DNA of 64,000 nucleotides from Vigna angularis (GCF_016808095.1 NC_068979.1:21659444-21723443), one strand, 5' to 3'; shown: positions 43,953-54,401, numbered from the stretch's first letter. A program made the numbers and translations. Notes: generated by a model not told the origin, from the sequence alone.

Positions 43953-46363
43953 TGTAACGTCCCGATTATATAATAACCAATATTATATAATAAAGACGTT
44001 AACATCCAAATATAGAGAACAGTCGGAATATGACGTGTAATTAAATGTAATAAATTACAGTCATCCAAATAAAAGAAACTGAAAATTCAAACTTGAACAT
44101 TTGAAAGGATTGAACAATACAAGTGTTCAATCAATAAATTCTAAGAAGACTATCCTGCGACATCGGTAACCTCCAGCTCTTGCTCCAAGGGAAACTCCGC
44201 GACAACATCTGCTCCCATCCAAGTGGATGATCATCGCCAAAGAAACATACCCAGACAGTACATAACAAAAACAAGGCAAGGGTGAGCTAGATGTAAAAAC
44301 ATGTTGTACAGATAGAACAGTTAAATTCAATATTATCATACTTAGATTCGTACAAAAGAACAATTAGAGCATATTCATTAAACCATAATTCCACCCACTC
44401 ATACAACATGCAAAAGTCATCCAAACATGGTAAACCAACATATTTGTAAAATACTATTTGGAAGACCACTATTCACTTAACCCATTCTAGAACGAAAGTC
44501 ACTGGACAAACGCTCACTGCTGAGCAGTCTGGACGAACGCTGCCGAACGCGGACGAGCGCACAGTTGGACGAACGCGCAAAGATTAAACCTCCTGACCGA
44601 ACGTTACACTCACCAGGACGAACGCTCAACAATTCGGACGACCGCTCAACCATTCGGACGAACGCTCAACCATTCATTTAAGGACGGACGCCCATACTGG
44701 TTACTTAAGGACGAACGCTACACTAATCCGAAAGGACGAACGCTACACTTTGGACGAACGCTCCATGCTGATCATTTTGGACGAACGCTCGGTTTGGACG
44801 AATGGACGAGCGCTCACAGATGAAATCAAGGACGAACGCTCTCTGGACGAACGCTCAAACTGGACGAACGATCACTGGGAAGGACGAACGCTCACGGGGA
44901 AGAACGATAGCTCACTGTCGAACGCTCACTGACCGTCCAGAACGAACGTACAACGTCTCCGGGAAGGTGCAGAAGTGCCTACACTCATGGTTTTTCCAAT
45001 GGTGACCCCTGTTCATCTAACTGAGTACCTGTGTTGGACTTTCTGTACAAATTGGCTAATTCTCTCGGGTAATCGTTTACAGGGGTGTTGTAAACGATTA
45101 CCAGACACCACTCTCAGTCATCTTATTTTCATTCCATAAAAACGAACGTTCTACGTCTGGACGAACGTTCTTAGGCATTTGGACGAACGTCCAATGTGGC
45201 TCTAAACGGACGAACGTCATTTTACAAAAAGGCCGAACGCTCAGAATCGAAAACAACACTCGTTTGGACGAGCGCTCAAAGGAAGGACGAACGCTACGGG
45301 ACGAACGCTAAGACGAGACGAACGCTAAGCCGAACACTTGGACGAACACTAATCCGAACACTTTGGACGAACTCGCTGAACCGAGGACGAACGTATAAAT
45401 AATTCTAACGCACGAACGAACACTACACTCTTATGCACGAACTCTCACTCAACAACGTGGACGAACGTCGCCGTTTCGGACGAACGCTCATCAAAATACA
45501 TATAAAAATCGAACGTTCAGAAAATACCGAACGTTCACAAGGTCAAGCTGGACGAGCGTCCTCAAAAACTAGACGAACGCTCAGATAATTTGGCGGGACG
45601 AACGTTCAATTCGTCAAGTTGGACGAACGTTCAATTTGAGACCAAATTGGACGAACGCGATTCTGCAGATTATGCAGAATCACAGGTTTTTCCAGAAAAC
45701 GCAGAAACCCATTTTCACTCCCAAAATTCTCAGATTTGCACCAAACATAGTATAATTCGACAATCAAAACGCAAAATATCTAGCTCCCCTTACCTCTTGA
45801 AGACCTCCTAGCAATCTTGATCCTAGAAATACAAGCGTCTGGATCTCCTTCCAACTCCAAAGTTCTTCACTTCTTCTCTCCCAGCAACTTTCAAACTCTC
45901 TTCCTTCATCTCGGCTTTTCCTCCTTCCAACCTCTCTTCTTGCTCATTCCTTTATGTTCCTTCCTTATGAAGCAAGCAGCAGCTGCCACACCCAAGCTCA
46001 GACTGTCACGGCTGTAAGGAGAAGTTGATCATCACCTTGCTCACGGTTCACGCAAGGTGCAGCCAGCAAAGAGGAGAAGCGTTCCATGCACAACAGCGTC
46101 CAGCATGCTTCCAGGTGGTGAGACTCTTAAGCCTGCTGCCCATATAAAATTTCTCCCCCACCTCTTCAACAGTTGTCCCGTGAAGCTCTTCAACTTGTCC
46201 CGTGAAGCTCTTCAACTTGTCCCGTGAAGCTCTTCAACTTGTCCCGTGAAGCTCTTCCCTACCATGCCAAACATCAAAGGATGCTCCCACCACTTCACAT
46301 GCTCAGCTGCCCACATGGGGCCCACCTCCACCAAATTTTCTTTTCTAATATACGGTCCTTACA
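43953..46363 (-). repeat. Family C 3' LTR (left)
   Basis: Plus strand starts TGTAACGTCCCGATTATA and ends TATACGGTCCTTACA. It contains the GGACGAACGCT array (44515-45665), the GTAATCGTTTAC module (44965-45110) and four tandem copies of TTCAACTTGTCCCGTGAAGC (46163-46257). Confidence 0.9.
44515..45665 (+). repeat. GGACGAACGCT array in family C LTR, left
   Basis: More than 40 units of GGACGAACG(C/T) at 8-30 nt spacing, the reverse complement of the family A CGTTCGTCC motif. Relative to the family C element's own reading direction (minus) the word is CGTTCGTCC, so the motif has the same polarity in A and C LTRs. The array is interrupted by the GTAATCGTTTAC module at 44965-45110. Confidence 0.85.
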
Positions 46364-46376
46364 TTCTCCCCAACAA
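46364..46376 (-). other. Polypurine tract of family C element
   Basis: On the minus strand GTTGTTGGGGAGAA immediately precedes the LTR start TGTAAGG. This purine run ending in GGGGAGAA is typical of Tekay/Del-type elements and fixes the element orientation. Confidence 0.7.
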
Positions 46377-46489
46377 CAACAATTTTCGTCCTCGAAAATT
46401 AAGCTTACCAAAACAAGTTGAGATACGTCTCTCTCATCTTGTCCTCTAACTCTTGGGTAGAGTTCCCATCCCACTACTCATATAACAAA

Positions 46490-46850
46490 CTTATCCGGGC
46501 AGTTCCCACCGCTCAAAGAGCTTATCAGAGCAACTCCCACCACTACTCTAGTGAGCTTATCAGGGCAGTTCCCACTGCTCAAAGAGCTTATCAGGGCAAC
46601 TCCCACCACTCAAAAGTTTATCAGGGCAACTCCCACTACTCATCTAGTGAGCTTATCAGGGCAGTTCCCACTGCTCAAAGAGCTTATCAGAGCAACTCCC
46701 ACCACTACTCTAGTGAGCTTATCAGGGCAGTTCCCACTGCTCAAAGAGCTTATCAGGGCAACTCCCACCACTCAAAAGTTTATCAGGGCAACTCCCACCA
46801 CTCATCTAGTGAGCTTATCAGGGCAGTTCCCACCGCTCAGCCAAGGTGAC
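46490..46850. repeat. Tandem AGCTTATCAGGGCA repeats
   Basis: About 14 units of 23-26 bp (AGCTTATCAGGGCAGTTCCC or TTTATCAGGGCAACTCCCAC), arranged in a higher-order pattern of about 170 bp. A 143-codon frame across it is the repeat read in frame, not a gene. Confidence 0.8.
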
Positions 46851-47041
46851 AATTCTATGCCAACATACATATCACATCTCACACCAAAATCAGGTCATTT
46901 TTCACTTACTCACATAGCAAGAGATCTTCTCTAATTGAATGTCTCATACTCTCACAATGTGGCAAAAATCGCAAGCTACAAAAATCTTTTTTTTTTTTTT
47001 TTTTTTTTTTAACCGATACTATTGAAGACTCCGGTATGCAT

Positions 47042-47083
47042 GACCGGAACTGTGGACACAGTGAGGTTCCTTGGCTATAAAAC
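47042..47083 (+). promoter_or_regulatory. Promoter of homeobox copy 3
   Basis: GACCGGAACTGTGGACACAG (47042 onward, with ACTGT/ACAGT inverted repeat) and a TATA box, TATAAAAC (47076-47083). The untranslated exon ends at 47279; a GTAAGT donor follows. Confidence 0.7.
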
Positions 47084-47547
47084 GAGGTGCTAGCCGCGTT
47101 GGGCGACATTTCGAAACGTTGAGATCTGAGAGCATCTGAGAGAGAGATCTGAGCACTGAGAGCTTTGAGTGTGAAAACTTTGCGAGATCTGAACGACTGA
47201 GCGTGGTAGATCGGAGAGCCTTCCGGCAAGCTTCAAATCTGCAAGTTTCAAGGCTTTGCCCCGCCTCGAGTAAGTATTTCTTTTCTCTTATTTCTTTCTT
47301 TCCTTTACCCAGCTTCTCCTTCTCCTTTACTTCTTACTTCTTTTCTTTCCTTTCTTCTTTCTGCTTCCTTTCATGTACTTTCCTTTTTCTTTTTCTTTTC
47401 TGAGCTTTTATTACTCGCACTTACATTCTGCTTTCTTCTTTACTTTCCGCTTGTTATTTTCACTTCTGCTCCTGCGTTTACTTTCCTCTTCTTCTATTTT
47501 CCATTTAATAACTAAAATCTAAGAACACACTGCCTTAACAAAGATAA

Positions 47548-47635
47548 GGGGTATATCGGCTGGAAACCAGACGTTAATCTCCCCTCGATTGAGGGTATGG
47601 CAGAGACAATCGGGTAGAACAACGCCACGTACCCC
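47548..47635 (+). ncRNA. Conserved 88-nt structured element in 5'UTR intron, copy 3
   Basis: Same length and outer stem as the other copies. The second hairpin is CCCTC-GATT-GAGGG instead of CCTTC-GATT-GAAGG: a T-to-C change on one arm is matched by A-to-G on the other, which keeps the pair. This is direct covariation support for the stem. Confidence 0.6.
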
Positions 47636-47892
47636 ATAAAAACAGAAAACTTAAAAAGAGGAAATTTATTTGTATGTACGAAATGGACATAAACAAACTT
47701 GGACGTAGATCCGTTTAGGAACATTTGCGAGGACCGTGAAACAGACCAGAGACTAGACACCGAAACAACAAAGACCGCCTGGACGAAGTAAACTTAAAAG
47801 TAACCAAAACAAATAAAGAAAACACTGACGATTTTTGTTTTATTCTTTTTATTTCCTTATTTTTATGCTTTAGAAACACTTTGAAAGGAAGG

Positions 47893-48453
47893 ATGAGTGA
47901 GATGGAGATGGAGAGGTTCAGCAGTCAGCGGTGGAAACCTACTGATGATCAGGTCAAAATGATGGCCAATATCTTCAACCACGGGGTCACACATCCCAGC
48001 AGAGCCCAAGTCGCCGAGATTGCATCTCGACTCAGGGCCTTCGGAGAAGTCAGTGAATATAATGTACACTGCTGGTTCAACAATCATAGTAACCGGATCA
48101 GGCGCTGGCAAGCGGAATTAGACCCCACTGGCACCGTATTTTCTCAGCTGCCGCTGTACATGTATGGTAAGAACCCTAATTACCACTATTTTTATTTTTA
48201 TTTATTTTATTTTATTTTTCCCCTTCTATTATTGACACAAATTTTTTTTTTTTTTTTTTTGTTTGAAGAATACGGCTGGGTAATTATGAAGGCGCCAAGG
48301 CTGCTGGATTTGTTCCCCGTTCCTATCATCATCGACGATGACAGGGACGAACGACAAATCCCTCAACCCATGCCTCTCGCATTCCGAACCAGAGCTCCCT
48401 CGACGGAGCTCTCCCTTAGGCCACCACAACCCGTTCGAGAATTTTTCCGTTAA
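47893..48453 (+). CDS. WUSCHEL/WOX-like homeodomain protein, retroelement-borne, copy 3
   Basis: CDS joins 47893-48166 and 48269-48453 (152 residues), with the intron at the same codon as the other copies. The intron here happens to lack in-frame stops, so an unspliced transcript could also be read through with a Phe-rich insert; I prefer the spliced form because GTAAGA and TTTGAAG borders match the other copies. Differences include RYT to RFS at the N-terminus, MTHIYNYG to MANIFNHG, helix 3 HGNRVRR to HSNRIRR, and DWVIMR to GWVIMK. LLDLFPVP and ELSL are unchanged. The 5'UTR intron runs 47280-47873. The host is very young, so this copy may be a currently transposing version. Confidence 0.8.
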   Translation: MSEMEMERFSSQRWKPTDDQVKMMANIFNHGVTHPSRAQVAEIASRLRAFGEVSEYNVHCWFNNHSNRIRRWQAELDPTGTVFSQLPLYMYGKNPNYHYFYFYLFYFIFPLLLLTQIFFFFFLFEEYGWVIMKAPRLLDLFPVPIIIDDDRDERQIPQPMPLAFRTRAPSTELSLRPPQPVREFFR

Positions 48454-48467
48454 ATTTTTATTTTTAT

Positions 48468-48594
48468 CTGTAACTTAATGATCACGAGTGATCGAATCCC
48501 GAACATCCTTTATTTGCTTTTGTTTATTTGCCTTATTTGCGTATTTTATGGACTGTAATATTTAACGATCACTTATGATCGACTCTAGAACATC
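48468..48594 (+). promoter_or_regulatory. Two 3'UTR hairpins of homeobox copy 3
   Basis: The motif occurs twice: 48468-48507 (ATGATCAC-GA-GTGATCGA, then CCCGAAC) and 48552-48594 (CTGTAATATTTAACGATCAC-TTATGATCGA). The other copies have one. CGATCA/TGATCG pairing is kept in both. Confidence 0.5.
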
Positions 48595-49434
48595 TTTATT
48601 TTAATTAAGCATTGTAATATTTATCTGCCATGCTAGTTTGCTGATTATTATCTTTATTATCAGCCCTGCCAATTATATATTTTTCTAACGATTTATTTCC
48701 AGGTTAACGTCTTACCAAACTCAAGAGTATCAGAAGAGAAAAACCTCACAGAAACTCAACCACCTGTTTGTAATTTTTTTATTGTATTTATTTAAAATAT
48801 ACATATATATGTACTTGTTCATAAATTCAGATAAATTAATTTATTACGAAATTTTGAAATTTGACTCAGAGTTATTCTCAACTATTTTATTTTTATCTGG
48901 CCCAAACGAAAAACATAATAAGTTATCAATGAGTTTGAAACGCATGAAAATTATGTCTAAAAATTTATCAAGATTTTAACGATACATCAATACTCGATGA
49001 GGTAAACAAAACACTAATTTGCCCCAAACATAAAACAACCTTTGTGTTTGCAGACTCTAAATTAATCAATAGAATTTCACATTAAGGCAAAATAACAAAG
49101 TATTAATGAACTTTGAAAACACAGAACACATACGTTTAACACAACCTGAACTGGGTGAAACTGAAAAATTAGATTGGCTCACAATGACATTGAAAACAAA
49201 AGACATAAGAACGGGAGCCGAAATCTGGTTTAGACACATAGAGGTTGATAACCCAAAAATGATACATGTTAATGAAATGAATGAATGTTTAAGGTTGAAC
49301 ACGACAGGATTAAAGCATTAACTTGATGACAAAAACGGTTTAAACAGTGTTTAGGCTTAAACACGAGCAAAAGACCAAAACATGGCACATCAAGGTTAAG
49401 ACAGGGAGAATTAAACTCATAATGATAACAAAAT

Positions 49435-50005
49435 TTTTTTTTTTTTTTTTTTTTTTTTATAACCGTAGTCATGGTGTACAATCGGAGCAAGTGCTCAAGC
49501 CTGTCTGCATACTCAGTCACGACATATTTCCCGGTATTAACTGAAGGAATTCAATCTCCATGTCATACCTTACACTGTACGGAAGTACTCAGCATATGAT
49601 ACCTCGTTCTCATCTGGACATTTCTTAGCACTACAAATTCTCTCAATGTCCCTTAACCATTGATCAGCTTCATTCGAACTGCACTTCCCATCAAACCGGG
49701 CTGAATGATGTTGCAGAAAGCTTTCCAAATTCCACTCTTGGACCAGAATAACTGAAGAGAAAACACCCTGAACGGTCCTGCCACTAGTCAATCACTTTAA
49801 TGAATTGTCTTTAAGTGTTCTCAGATGTTACTCTCGCGTTCTCGGCAAATACCCTTGCGGCTTCTAGATTATGCAGGGTTATGGTATTTTACTCTACCAA
49901 TGCAGCATTCTGTTCTTGCAACGCTTGGAACACCGCATTCAGCATCTGATTAGAGTCAGACGGATCAACTCCCTGGGACGAAGGAGGAGAAGAAGTAGGT
50001 ACCAT
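49435..50005 (-). pseudogene. Tekay-type gag, broken 5' part
   Basis: Minus strand from an ATG at 50005-50003. The opening resembles chromovirus gag N-termini (NAVFQALQEQNAALVE, then HNLEAARV). Later parts read SLESFLQHHSARFDGK-like, EADQWLRDIERIC and PDENEVSYAEYF, and then TEYADRLEHLLRLYTM near 49460-49520. There are stop codons, frameshifts and an internal deletion, and homology ends at the poly-T border of the homeobox block. It is non-functional; the element depends on others for capsid protein. Confidence 0.7.
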
Positions 50006-50130
50006 CTTCTGTTCATACAGAAAGAAAGACCATTAGCCTGACTCAAACCAACACAACTTCCAACCCGAGACCAAAGTACATAATCACAAACGAATCGCAC
50101 CCACAACCTACAGGTTTCTAAGGAAGAACT

Positions 50131-50142
50131 GCTCTGATACCA
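50131..50142 (-). other. Primer-binding site of family C element
   Basis: TGGTATCAGAGC on the minus strand, four bases from the LTR end. This matches the initiator-methionine tRNA 3' end used by chromoviruses and many Copia elements, and fixes the 5' LTR as 50147-52557. Confidence 0.85.
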
Positions 50143-50146
50143 TTAA

Positions 50147-52557
50147 TGTAACGTCCCGATTATATAATAACCAATATTATATAATAAAGACGTTAACATC
50201 CAAATATAGAGAACAGTCGGAATATGACGTGTAATTAAATGTAATAAATTACAGTCATCCAAATAAAAGAAACTGAAAATTCAAACTTGAACATTTGAAA
50301 GGATTGAACAATACAAGTGTTCAATCAATAAATTCTAAGAAGACTATCCTGCGACATCGGTAACCTCCAGCTCTTGCTCCAAGGGAAACTCCGCGACAAC
50401 ATCTGCTCCCATCCAAGTGGATGATCATCGCCAAAGAAACATACCCAGACAGTACATAACAAAAACAAGGCAAGGGTGAGCTAGATGTAAAAACATGTTG
50501 TACAGATAGAACAGTTAAATTCAATATTATCATACTTAGATTCGTACAAAAGAACAATTAGAGCATATTCATTAAACCATAATTCCACCCACTCATACAA
50601 CATGCAAAAGTCATCCAAACATGGTAAACCAACATATTTGTAAAATACTATTTGGAAGACCACTATTCACTTAACCCATTCTAGAACGAAAGTCACTGGA
50701 CAAACGCTCACTGCTGAGCAGTCTGGACGAACGCTGCCGAACGCGGACGAGCGCACAGTTGGACGAACGCGCAAAGATTAAACCTCCTGACCGAACGTTA
50801 CACTCACCAGGACGAACGCTCAACAATTCGGACGACCGCTCAACCATTCGGACGAACGCTCAACCATTCATTTAAGGACGGACGCCCATACTGGTTACTT
50901 AAGGACGAACGCTACACTAATCCGAAAGGACGAACGCTACACTTTGGACGAACGCTCCATGCTGATCATTTTGGACGAACGCTCGGTTTGGACGAATGGA
51001 CGAGCGCTCACAGATGAAATCAAGGACGAACGCTCTATGGACGAACGCTCAAACTGGACGAACGATCACTGGGAAGGACGAACGCTCACGGGGAAGAACG
51101 ATAGCTCACTGTCGAACGCTCACTGACCGTCCAGAACGAACGTACAACGTCTCCGGGAAGGTGCAGAAGTGCCTACACTCATGGTTTTTCCACTGGTGAC
51201 CCCTGTTCATCTAACTGAGTACCTGTGTTGTACTTTCTGTACAAATTGGCTAATTCTCTCGGGTAATCGTTTACAGGGGTGTTGTAAACGATTACCAGAC
51301 ACCACTCTCAGTCATCTTATTTTCATTCCATAAAAACGAACGTTCAACGTCTGGACGAACGTTCTTAGGCATTTGGACGAACGTCCAATGTGGCTCTAAA
51401 CGGACGAACGTCATTTTACAAAAAGGCCGAACGCTCAGAATCGAAAACAACACTCGTTTGGACGAGCGCTCAAAGGAAGGACGAACGCTACGGGACGAAC
51501 GCTAAGACGAGACGAACGCTAAGCCGAACACTTGGACGAACACTAATCCGAACACTTTGGACGAACGCGCTGAACCGAGGACGAACGTATAAATAATTCT
51601 AACGCACGAACGAACACTACACTCTTATGCACGAACTCTCACTCAACAACGTGGACGAACGTCGCCGTTTCGGACGAACGCTCATCAAAATACATATAAA
51701 AATCGAACGTTCAGAAAATACCGAACGTTCACAAGGTCAAGCTGGACGAGCGTCCTCAAAAACTAGACGAACGCTCAGATAATTTGGCGGGACGAACGTT
51801 CAATTCGTCAAGTTGGACGAACGTTCAATTTGAGACCAAATTGGACGAACGCGATTCTGCAGATTATGCAGAATCACAGGTTTTTCCAGAAAACGCAGAA
51901 ACCCATTTTCACTCCCAAAATTCTCAGATTTGCACCAAACATAGTATAATTCGACAATCAAAACGCAAAATATCTAGCTCCCCTTACCTCTTGAAGACCT
52001 CCTAGCAATCTTGATCCTAGAAATACAAGCGTCTGGATCTCCTTCCAACTCCAAAGTTCTTCACTTCTTCTCTCCCAGCAACTTTCAAACTCTCTTCCTT
52101 CATCTCGGCTTTTCCTCCTTCCAACCTCTCTTCTTGCTCATTCCTTTATGTTCCTTCCTTATGAAGCAAGCAGCAGCTGCCACACCCAAGCTCAGACTGT
52201 CACGGCTGTAAGGAGAAGTTGATCATCACCTTGCTCACGGTTCACGCAAGGTGCAGCCAGCAAAGAGGAGAAGCGTTCCATGCACAACAGCGCCCAGCAT
52301 GCTTCCAGGTGGTGAGACTCTTAAGCCTGCTGCCCATATAAAATTTCTCCCCCACCTCTTCAACAGTTGTCCCGTGAAGCTCTTCAACTTGTCCCGTGAA
52401 GCTCTTCAACTTGTCCCGTGAAGCTCTTCAACTTGTCCCGTGAAGCTCTTCCCTACCATGCCAAACATCAAAGGATGCTCCCACCACTTCACATGCTCAG
52501 CTGCCCACATGGGGCCCACCTCCACCAAATTTTCTTTTCTAATATACGGTCCTTACA
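50147..52557 (-). repeat. Family C 5' LTR (right)
   Basis: 2411 bp, same structure as 43953-46363. Differences seen by eye: near 51036 (T to A), 51193 (A to C), 51230 (G to T), 51345 (T to A), 51566 (T to G) and 52293 (T to C). The GGACGAACGCT array is 50709-51859 and the GTAATCGTTTAC module about 51160-51305. Confidence 0.9.
50709..51859 (+). repeat. GGACGAACGCT array in family C LTR, right
   Basis: Near-identical twin of 44515-45665. The small frames full of DER, WTN and RT strings result from the repeated word. Confidence 0.85.
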
Positions 52558-52562
52558 CCGGG

Positions 52563-52772
52563 GACCAATGGTTCGGTTTTGGGTTCTTTTGTTGTTTTCT
52601 GTTATGTGCGTTTTTGTATGCATGTCGTATATGTTTTGTCTCGTGTTGTGATGTGATGTTCTGTTTTCTGTAGGCGTGTCGTATGTATTTTGTCTGTTAA
52701 AAAAAAAAAAATTAAAAAAAAAAATGTTTTGTGTTTTATTTGTTTCGTAATTTTAATTATTTTTATTTTTCC
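52563..52772 (+). other. Family B leader after the split primer-binding site
   Basis: GACCAATGG continues the PBS region cut at 43952. About 200 bp of T- and G-rich leader with an A-run (52699-52723) precede the gag-derived ORF. In the uninterrupted element the leader would follow directly on 43952. Confidence 0.6.
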
Positions 52773-54401
52773 ATGTCTACAAATTTTGATTATATGAATT
52801 CTGCTTATTCTGTCGATGCCTCTAGCTATGACTGTCATTCTGCATATTACTGTGATTTTAATCCTGCTAATTTCTATGATGAGAACAATATGTCTCATCC
52901 TCAAACTTCTGAGAGCTCCCTTTGGGAGCCGGTTCCACCTAGTGAGGATGATGATCATTTAGTGCTCACCACTGGACTGATAAACATGTTGCCCCATTTT
53001 CGTGGAGTTGCGAATGAATGCCCACATACGCATTTGGAGAAGTTCTATGGAATTTGCTGTTATATGAAACCTCCAAATATCCCAGATGATCACATTTTCT
53101 TGAGGGCATTTCCGCATTCATTACGAGGAGCAGCTAAGGATTGGCTGTATTGTCTTCCTCCAGGACTCATTACCAGATGGGAAGATCTTGAGCAAAAATT
53201 TTTGAGCAAATTTTCCCCTGTGCATGATGGAAACAACAACAATCCTGGATGGAATGACCCTACCTTGGGATGGTACAGTGCTCCACAGCATCAATATCAA
53301 GAACCACCATTCCAAAGTACTTTCATGCCTCCACCAGTCCAGCAAGAACAGCAGAGTCAACAATATGGTGCTCCTGCCCAAATAGCTCCTCAGACTTCGA
53401 CTTCTAAGCCTACATTAAAGGAGTTACTGGAGCAGATGACCATGCAGAACATTCAGTTTCAGAAAGGGAACATGCAGTTCAAGCAAGAGAGCATGAAGTT
53501 CCAGCAAGAAACTCAAGCTGCCATTCAGAATCTGACTGATCAGATAGGGCAGATGGCCACACAGCTTAATCAGGAACAGTTTCAACTGTCAGAGGAATCA
53601 ACATTTCAGACTGTTCAGATTCCAGATGACGATGGCAGTGCCATCAACATAGGAGATGGGGAACAAAGTTATGAGCTTACCACTGAGCAACCTACTTTCC
53701 CATCGTCCTATGTCCCTATTCTTGCACCTGATGAGACTTACGAATATCTTGAGGACGAGGCAGGAATAAGCAACACTTTAGAGCCTGGTAGACCACCTTC
53801 ATCTTCCCACACTTTAGCAATCTTCAAGGAAGTGGAGGTAAGCATACCGCAAATGGATTATTTTGTTGATTGTGATGATGATCAGTATGCTGATGACTAT
53901 ATTGTTGCTGAGTCTGATTTTAATTTTTCCTCTGTGCATGATGAGAACCGCTTTTTACTATCACATCTGAATGATTATTCTCCATGCATTGAACATGAAT
54001 CTGAGTCTGCGGTTAATATAGTTTCTGGTTTTGAAATTAATTCATGTTCTGAGGATGTATTTGAGGTTCAGCCTGTTACACTGGATTTGGGTGTTAAACC
54101 TCTGCATGACATTTCTTTGGAGGCATATTGCATTAACCCTATTGCAGGAGGTACACATGAATTTGATCAACAAACACCGACAGTGGACAACAAAGGTGCT
54201 GACATTGGCAGTTCGAAGATCAACAGGCATCTGCTGAATCCGCTCAGTAACACTATTTGCTGCTTAGATCCGGCGATGGTGGATATTTCTCTGCTTGATC
54301 AGATATGGAGGATGAAGCAGTTTTTCCTATTAACTTTCGTGCTGGATACTGAAGCGAAAAACATCTCCCTAATTGTCCAAAATTGGCAACTGCCACCATA
54401 A
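52773..54401 (+). CDS. Gag-derived protein of family B with internal deletions, protease lost
   Basis: The likely start is the ATG at 52773 (MSTNFDYM); an upstream in-frame ATG at 52731 would add a Phe/Tyr-rich leader. It has about 542 residues. The N-terminal half contains a retrotransposon gag segment: LINMLPHFRG, HLEKFYGIC, DHIFLRAFPHSLRGAAKDWL and WEDLEQKFLSKF. There it jumps in frame past the rest of the gag domain to a Gln/Pro-rich part (QQEQQSQQYG) and a repeated MQFKQESMKFQQE coiled segment matching the gag-protease ORF at the right edge of the window. The protease region is deleted, and an Asp/Glu-rich tail follows (CDDDQYADD; SCSEDVFEVQP). No zinc knuckle is seen. A 542-codon open frame despite deletions suggests it is recent or still useful, perhaps for packaging. 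Confidence 0.7.
   Translation: MSTNFDYMNSAYSVDASSYDCHSAYYCDFNPANFYDENNMSHPQTSESSLWEPVPPSEDDDHLVLTTGLINMLPHFRGVANECPHTHLEKFYGICCYMKPPNIPDDHIFLRAFPHSLRGAAKDWLYCLPPGLITRWEDLEQKFLSKFSPVHDGNNNNPGWNDPTLGWYSAPQHQYQEPPFQSTFMPPPVQQEQQSQQYGAPAQIAPQTSTSKPTLKELLEQMTMQNIQFQKGNMQFKQESMKFQQETQAAIQNLTDQIGQMATQLNQEQFQLSEESTFQTVQIPDDDGSAINIGDGEQSYELTTEQPTFPSSYVPILAPDETYEYLEDEAGISNTLEPGRPPSSSHTLAIFKEVEVSIPQMDYFVDCDDDQYADDYIVAESDFNFSSVHDENRFLLSHLNDYSPCIEHESESAVNIVSGFEINSCSEDVFEVQPVTLDLGVKPLHDISLEAYCINPIAGGTHEFDQQTPTVDNKGADIGSSKINRHLLNPLSNTICCLDPAMVDISLLDQIWRMKQFFLLTFVLDTEAKNISLIVQNWQLPP

Larger units (their letters stand above)
46986..49460 (+). mobile_element. Homeobox-bearing block, copy 3, inside family C element
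   Basis: Bounded by two long poly-T runs (about 46986-47010 and 49434-49459). On the right side the broken gag homology on the minus strand stops exactly at the poly-T run. Contents: promoter, homeobox gene (47076-48453), two 3' hairpins and an AT-rich tail (48600-49430) without a recognisable gene. The gene runs opposite to the element. Unlike blocks 1 and 2, it lacks the GCCAGTATGG repeats and the AT-rich upstream arm. Confidence 0.65.
43953..52557 (-). mobile_element. Complete non-autonomous Tekay-type family C element
   Basis: 8605 bp with two LTRs of exactly 2411 bp (43953-46363 and 50147-52557) and target duplication CCGGG (43948-43952 and 52558-52562). By eye the LTRs differ at about six positions, so insertion is very recent. 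It reads right to left: PBS next to the right LTR, a broken gag (50005 to about 49435), then a homeobox block in the opposite sense, a short-repeat region and a polypurine tract next to the left LTR. Protease, reverse transcriptase and integrase are absent, so it must have moved with enzymes supplied by another element. Confidence 0.9.

Noticed and set aside
44127..44469. Paired small frames duplicated at 50321-50663
   Set aside because: They lie in the C LTRs and are duplicated only because the LTRs are; no domain or independent conservation.
46418..46934. Repeat-protein genes with LIRAVPTAQRAYQ units
   Set aside because: Two overlapping frames read the same 24-bp tandem DNA repeat; neither has a promoter or domain.
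49269..49520. Separate minus-strand gene ending in poly-Lys
   Set aside because: Its first part is continuing Tekay gag homology; the Lys run is the poly-T border of the homeobox block read in frame.
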